A DNA stretch of 64,000 bases from Castor canadensis (Eukaryota > Chordata > Mammalia > Rodentia > Castoridae): NCBI RefSeq assembly GCF_047511655.1, contig NC_133391.1:127194906-127258905 (forward strand). The letters are read 5' to 3'. Below the pieces are notes generated by a model that was not told the DNA's origin, did no database searches, and saw only the letters and a program-made list of their open reading frames with translations. Position 1 is the first letter of the stretch; each line of letters begins with the position of its first letter. The position numbers and the translations under genes were made by a program. Shown piece by piece: positions 60,171 to 64,000 of this stretch.

Positions 60171-61387
60171 TGTCTCATTTGACTGGAACAAGCTCCTCCA
60201 GTAACAGTGGAGTGTGTTCACCTGGTTCTTGCCAAACATTTCAGCTTTGTTGTCACACCCACTTCCTTAACTGGAACCGGGGTAGTTGCTTCCCCTCCCG
60301 TTGGCTCAGACCCTATGACCCAAAACTGCCTCTCTATCTTAGCGACTTCCCTTCTAGAGGCCAAATATAACCAACCCCAACCCTTTCCCGGCTCACAAAA
60401 ATTCGTCAGACTGCTGCACACAGTGATGGACAGCCAAAGAGCATCTCACCAGTCCAGCCCACAGCCAAAAATAACGGACATTTGGTTAGTACAGGCTGGA
60501 GACTTTTTTTTTTTTCTTCCTGTTGGGAGTTTATTTCTTTGTTTTGGTTTGAATTTTGTTTTGTTTTTGTCTTTGGAAAGCAAATGGAGTAATTGAAGAC
60601 ATTGCTACATCAACGTCCTACTTTACACTCATGGGCTTAGCTTAGCCACAGTGGATCATGATCAGAAACCTATTTACCCCTTAAATCTCCCCAGTCACGC
60701 ACATTAGAGGACAGTCTGGCAAGTACACTCCTCCTCTACTTTGGCAGTAGCGCTTCCCAAGGTCATGCGGGCTCCCAACCCCCAATCCACCCAAAAAGAA
60801 AGACTGGAAAGAGGCTCTACTGTGGGCCCAGTAGGGACCTTTCCACTCCTGTACTCATGATGCACATGGGCTACACACAGGCCTTGAGTCCCTGGGCTGT
60901 CAGTACTTCCACAATTACTGAAATGACTTAAAATTAAATTTGCTTCAAGTATGCAGTGTTCAACAACACCACTTTTGATCTGCTTTGTGATACACAAGGC
61001 TCTTTTCAACCAGGTTTTTTTGCAGGTCAACAGACACATCTTATTAAGTCTTACTTAGCAGGTGACATTAAATTAAAGCATGCTAAAGAGATCTAGACTG
61101 GGAAAAATGGTTTTCTTCTCCATGCCTTGCTTCCAAATGCAATGAATAAGAAGCTACTTTACAAAACTATATACTTCAATTGTTGGGACATCTTTGTCCT
61201 TTTCTTCTTCAAAGATAGAATGTGCTCTGGAATTATGTTTTCACCTGAGGAAAGAAAAACACTCCCTCAATTTCTCCATGTGGGAGCATTTCACACAAAA
61301 GTATCTCATTTCTTGTCGTGTTGTATGCTGTCTTACAATCAATAAATAATTTATGTATTTAATGTATTTATCATTTCTCCTATACAT
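60171..61387. other. Unrecognised sequence
   Basis: A 129-codon plus frame (60207-60596) and a 111-codon minus frame (60704-61039) have no recognisable domain. A T-run lies near 60505-60516. Confidence 0.35.
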
Positions 61388-61420
61388 ATGTGTGTGTACA
61401 CACACACACACACACACACA
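61388..61420 (+). repeat. (TG)n(CA)n microsatellite
   Basis: A short TG run flips to about eleven CA units, which makes a small inverted repeat. It is a simple repeat. Confidence 0.93.
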
Positions 61421-62119
61421 GTCTCCTATGTGCTAGTATCAGAGGTGTTTTCTATATTAACGGAAAACAAGCAATCTCCTGGGTATTTCTCCACCATGAA
61501 ATTAACTTTGTATCTTATCCATCAAGTGAATGAAAAGTGATAACAGGTCCCTGTTCTTTCAGAAAGCTAAGTGCTAATCTACATCAAAGAGGAGTTATGA
61601 TAAGAATTTCACATGCATACTTTCTAAAATTGCTCCCCACCTTTGTCCCTCTGTCCCCCAAGAAAGGTCTTCAATACTCAAGGGTCACTTCGACTATAGA
61701 AGGCATACTGCTACTAAGTTTCAACTTATTCTATTTAAGTTGCCTTTCCTTTTTTTCCCCTCAGAATATTTATCATGCTGTCATTAAGCAATGCTTCTGA
61801 GCACCTAGCAGTGCCAAGAGTGGTACCAGGTGCATGTGCTTGGCAGGCCTCACCTCCACTGCTGTCCACAGGCTCCAACTTGGATTTAAGCATGTCATCA
61901 TTCACACCCTCATGGCAGCAGCATCTTGGGGTGCCACCAAGTGACGACAAGCAGCAGGCATAAGCATGAGGGCAGCAGCTGCTGTGAGCAAAGTCACCTG
62001 ACTGCGCTTGGCTCGCGCTTATCTTTCTGTTCTGCCACCTCCCCACACCTCCCATTTGGAGGCTTTTGTGTTTCATCATAGCATGAAAGAATCACCAGAA
62101 TGATAGAATCTTAGAGAAA
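61421..62119. other. Unrecognised sequence
   Basis: A 114-codon minus frame at 61735-62079 lacks domain support. No repeat was recognised. Confidence 0.35.
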
Positions 62120-62310
62120 GAGATCTCAAAGATAATCACCTCTAACCTGCTCATTTTAAAGATAAGATAATGGAGGCCCTGGGGCAGAGGGCGGTGGGGG
62201 GGGGCAGTTTGAGTTCTTCCAGCCCAGCTCACGCAGGTGGTTAAGCAAAAACTGGAATTAAGTATTTGAACTCAGTTTCCAAGCTCTTTCCACTACACTA
62301 GTGGTTTCCC
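62120..62310 (-). repeat. MIR-like fragment, antisense
   Basis: 'cattttaaagataagataat', 'agtatttgaactcagtttcc' and 'ctttccactacactagtg' follow the reverse-complement order of MIR. A G-run (about 62193-62204) interrupts it. Confidence 0.5.
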
Positions 62311-62464
62311 AACATTTGTTAGCACAATCCTTAATACAAAGTAAATTCCATATCGTGACACACATGTATATGGATGTGTAACCAGCAAATGTTTCGCAAA
62401 ACAGTTTTTACCCTTACAATGTGATTTGATATTTTTTATTTTGCATTTGTTTTAGAGTATTCTG

Positions 62465-62563
62465 GAGCTTGCTTAACAGCATATATCCTAAAATTGGAAC
62501 AATACAGAGAAGATTAGCATGGCTCTTGCACAAAGAAAACATGCAAATTTTTCCCTTGATTTT
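62465..62563 (+). pseudogene. U6 snRNA pseudogene
   Basis: The block matches U6 snRNA along most of its length. 'aaaattggaac' and 'atacagagaagattagcatg' are nearly perfect, but the 5' stem-loop is altered ('gagcttgcttaacagcatat') and the 3' part after 'atgcaaatttt' is shortened. No convincing proximal sequence element or TATA box stands upstream at the expected place. A dead retroposed copy is the best reading. Confidence 0.85.
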
Positions 62564-62769
62564 GTACATTTACCAAATGGTGTTTTTCTTTTCAGGGATA
62601 ATATTTATAAGTATTCAGTTCTATGGCTTGCATTTCTCCTGATTAGCTAATCTACTGAATGTCTCAGAAGGTAGGGGTTGGATGAGATACAGTGCCAAGG
62701 CCCTTCTAGCTCTAACCAGTCATGTGCCTAATCAGGAAAGCTCTTACTGTCTAATCTGTCCTCAATTCT
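62564..62769. other. Unrecognised sequence
   Basis: Short unique stretch between the U6 relic and a MIR-like fragment. Confidence 0.4.
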
Positions 62770-62980
62770 GAAAAGCAGGATGATCTAGGAGAGAACACTG
62801 GACCCCAAGTGTTCATTCATGACCTCAGCTCTGGTCCTGGTTCCACCAACAACTAAATGTGTCAATTTAGATGAGTTTCCCCTGGGTTCCGTTATTTCAA
62901 CTGCAAGATGAAGCTGTTGCTCATTGACAAAAATCTGAGAAGTAAATGAAATAAGGCAAATTAAAGAAATTAAAAGCTCT
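62770..62980 (+). repeat. MIR-like fragment, sense
   Basis: 'gagagaacactggaccccaa', 'tcagctctggtcctggttcc', 'tttcccctgggttccgttat' and 'ttcaactgcaagatgaagct' follow the MIR order. Confidence 0.55.
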
Positions 62981-63161
62981 ATACACAAGATCTGTCTTGG
63001 AATAGCAATGATGTTAAATTCTTACATTTCCTTGAAATAAGGTGTCTCATCAAAATACTGGATTCTCATCCAAACACCTGCATAATGTATTATGAACACA
63101 TTTGGTGGAATAAAGAAAAACTATACCCTGATACTGACATGTTTTTAAATGCTTCTTGCAG

Positions 63162-63341
63162 GTGTTTGGAGAAGAAAAGTTGACCCTAAATTTTGAAGAT
63201 GTTCAGCCTCCTCCGCCGAAAATAGAAGTCATTGTGACCAGAGATGGTACCATGCCCTTGAAAGAGGAAGGCAATGAGTCCCAAACTGACAAACATATTC
63301 AAGGAAGGCTGCTTCTAGGGAGTAGAAAGAGGAAGAACTGA
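63162..63341 (+). CDS. Candidate exon of an unrecognised gene (possible terminal coding exon)
   Basis: A 3' splice-site-like sequence ('gcttcttgcag', AG at 63160-63161) precedes an open frame of 59 codons with a stop at 63339-63341. The peptide begins '[15 protein letters not shown]', has four prolines in a row near residues 16-20, then '[10 protein letters not shown]', and ends in a basic 'RKRKN'. Of the three frames, only this one stays open. A possible 5' splice site within the frame (GT at 63247) is weak, so either it is a last coding exon or the donor is further on. I do not recognise the protein. If real, the gene runs from left to right with most of it outside the window or in distant exons. 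Confidence 0.35.
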   Translation: MFGEEKLTLNFEDVQPPPPKIEVIVTRDGTMPLKEEGNESQTDKHIQGRLLLGSRKRKN

Positions 63342-64000
63342 GTGGATATGCAGTAGCAATTTCAGATGCTGGAAGCTGGTAGGACAAGCAAGGTGGAGGG
63401 AATAAAAATAGGGGCTTCCAGAAGCACCCAGTGTTGCTCTAGCTACCTCTGAAGAAGGCATCTTTCTAGGAGGTGGCTGGCCATGGAAGACATTCCATCT
63501 TTAGACTCACTAAGTCCAACTAAAAAAGATCAAAAGTTGATACAGAAATTATTTTTTTAATGACATTTGAAATGCCTTCGATGACCTTGCCAAGAATGAA
63601 AGTCAGAAGGGACCTTGACAGCTGAGCATGTAATACAATCCTTGCACCGAGGTGTGGTGGCTAGGGTAGGAGAGGCATGGTGAGCTCTGTAAGGAGGGAA
63701 GGGCCACTGTTGCCAAGTTAGGCAGCACACGGATTGTCATGCAGATCCTTAAAGAGGAGAAGGACCCTGGCATGGGCAGAGTGGGTGGAAGTGGCATGGG
63801 GGGTGGCATGTTTTAATTCCTAAAATAGTGCATATCATTATTCATGAACTGTTGCGGGAAGCTCAGAGTTGTGTTTCTCACCAATTAATTATCTCAAAGG
63901 AATCACTTGGAAAAAGAAACTAAAGAAAAGATTGCAGGTTTTAGTGATGGGTTTCAGTTGACAACGTCTAGGACAGTTTATGGTGGTGAGAACTGGTGAA
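63342..64000. other. Sequence after the exon candidate; nothing recognised
   Basis: If the exon candidate is terminal, this would begin with its 3' UTR. No AATAAA is close, and a GT-donor-like 'gctggtagga' lies near 63377. No repeat was recognised. Confidence 0.35.

Noticed and set aside
60207-60596. 129-codon plus-strand open frame
   Set aside because: It runs into a T-rich stretch that gives a run of phenylalanines, overlaps other frames and has no recognisable domain.

Overview
This window looks like nuclear DNA from a mammal, most likely a rodent. It is AT-leaning and CpG-poor, with no dense coding. Almost everything recognisable is a retrotransposon or DNA-transposon relic. The SINEs decide the lineage: B1-like (7SL-type) monomers, several joined to a tRNA/ID-like tail that carries Pol III A- and B-box motifs, plus one plain ID-like element. 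B1-dID-type elements are known from several non-murid rodent lineages. A beaver-like (Castorimorpha) source is my best guess, but it is inference only.

No complete protein-coding gene is visible. The only credible coding candidate is an exon-like open frame at 63162-63341, preceded by a good 3' splice site. I do not recognise its protein. The many 60-165 codon open frames elsewhere are chance frames or lie inside repeats and microsatellites. A degraded U6 snRNA copy lies at 62465-62563.

Layout: 1-5 kb is mostly unique sequence with old MIR pieces and a conspicuously CpG-retaining block at 2.93-3.19 kb that may be regulatory. 5.2-5.9 kb is a MER5/L1/SINE mosaic. 8.1-8.5 kb is a MaLR solo LTR. 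10.1-13.4 kb is an L1-rich segment with three SINEs. 13.4-14.1 kb holds L2-like sequence. 15.6-19.2 kb is a decayed endogenous retrovirus with pol similarity, interrupted by an MLT1-like LTR. 20-30.7 kb has nested MIRs, other ancient repeats, a tripartite SINE and a candidate conserved block at 26.4-27.2 kb. 31-34.6 kb is a pair of antisense L1 copies, one carrying a MER2-like DNA transposon and two SINEs. 36.5-37.0 kb is another candidate conserved block. 39.8-41.7 kb is an MLT1/MST/L1 train.

The most unusual structure is a roughly 250-bp inverted repeat at 43876-44127 and 45183-45428. The arms are about 96% identical by my count over the core and flank 1055 bp. Just downstream, 45.5-47.4 kb preserves an insertion series in which a MER5-like element was split by an L1 and that L1 was split by a younger L1, both with visible target-site duplications. 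48-64 kb is mainly unique sequence with hairpin-forming AT-rich stretches, microsatellites, a possible retroposed cDNA 3' end, and the U6 relic and exon candidate near the right edge.

Nothing here forms an interacting gene system. The window reads as intergenic or long-intron DNA whose interest lies in its repeat history, its structured DNA and its possible regulatory islands.
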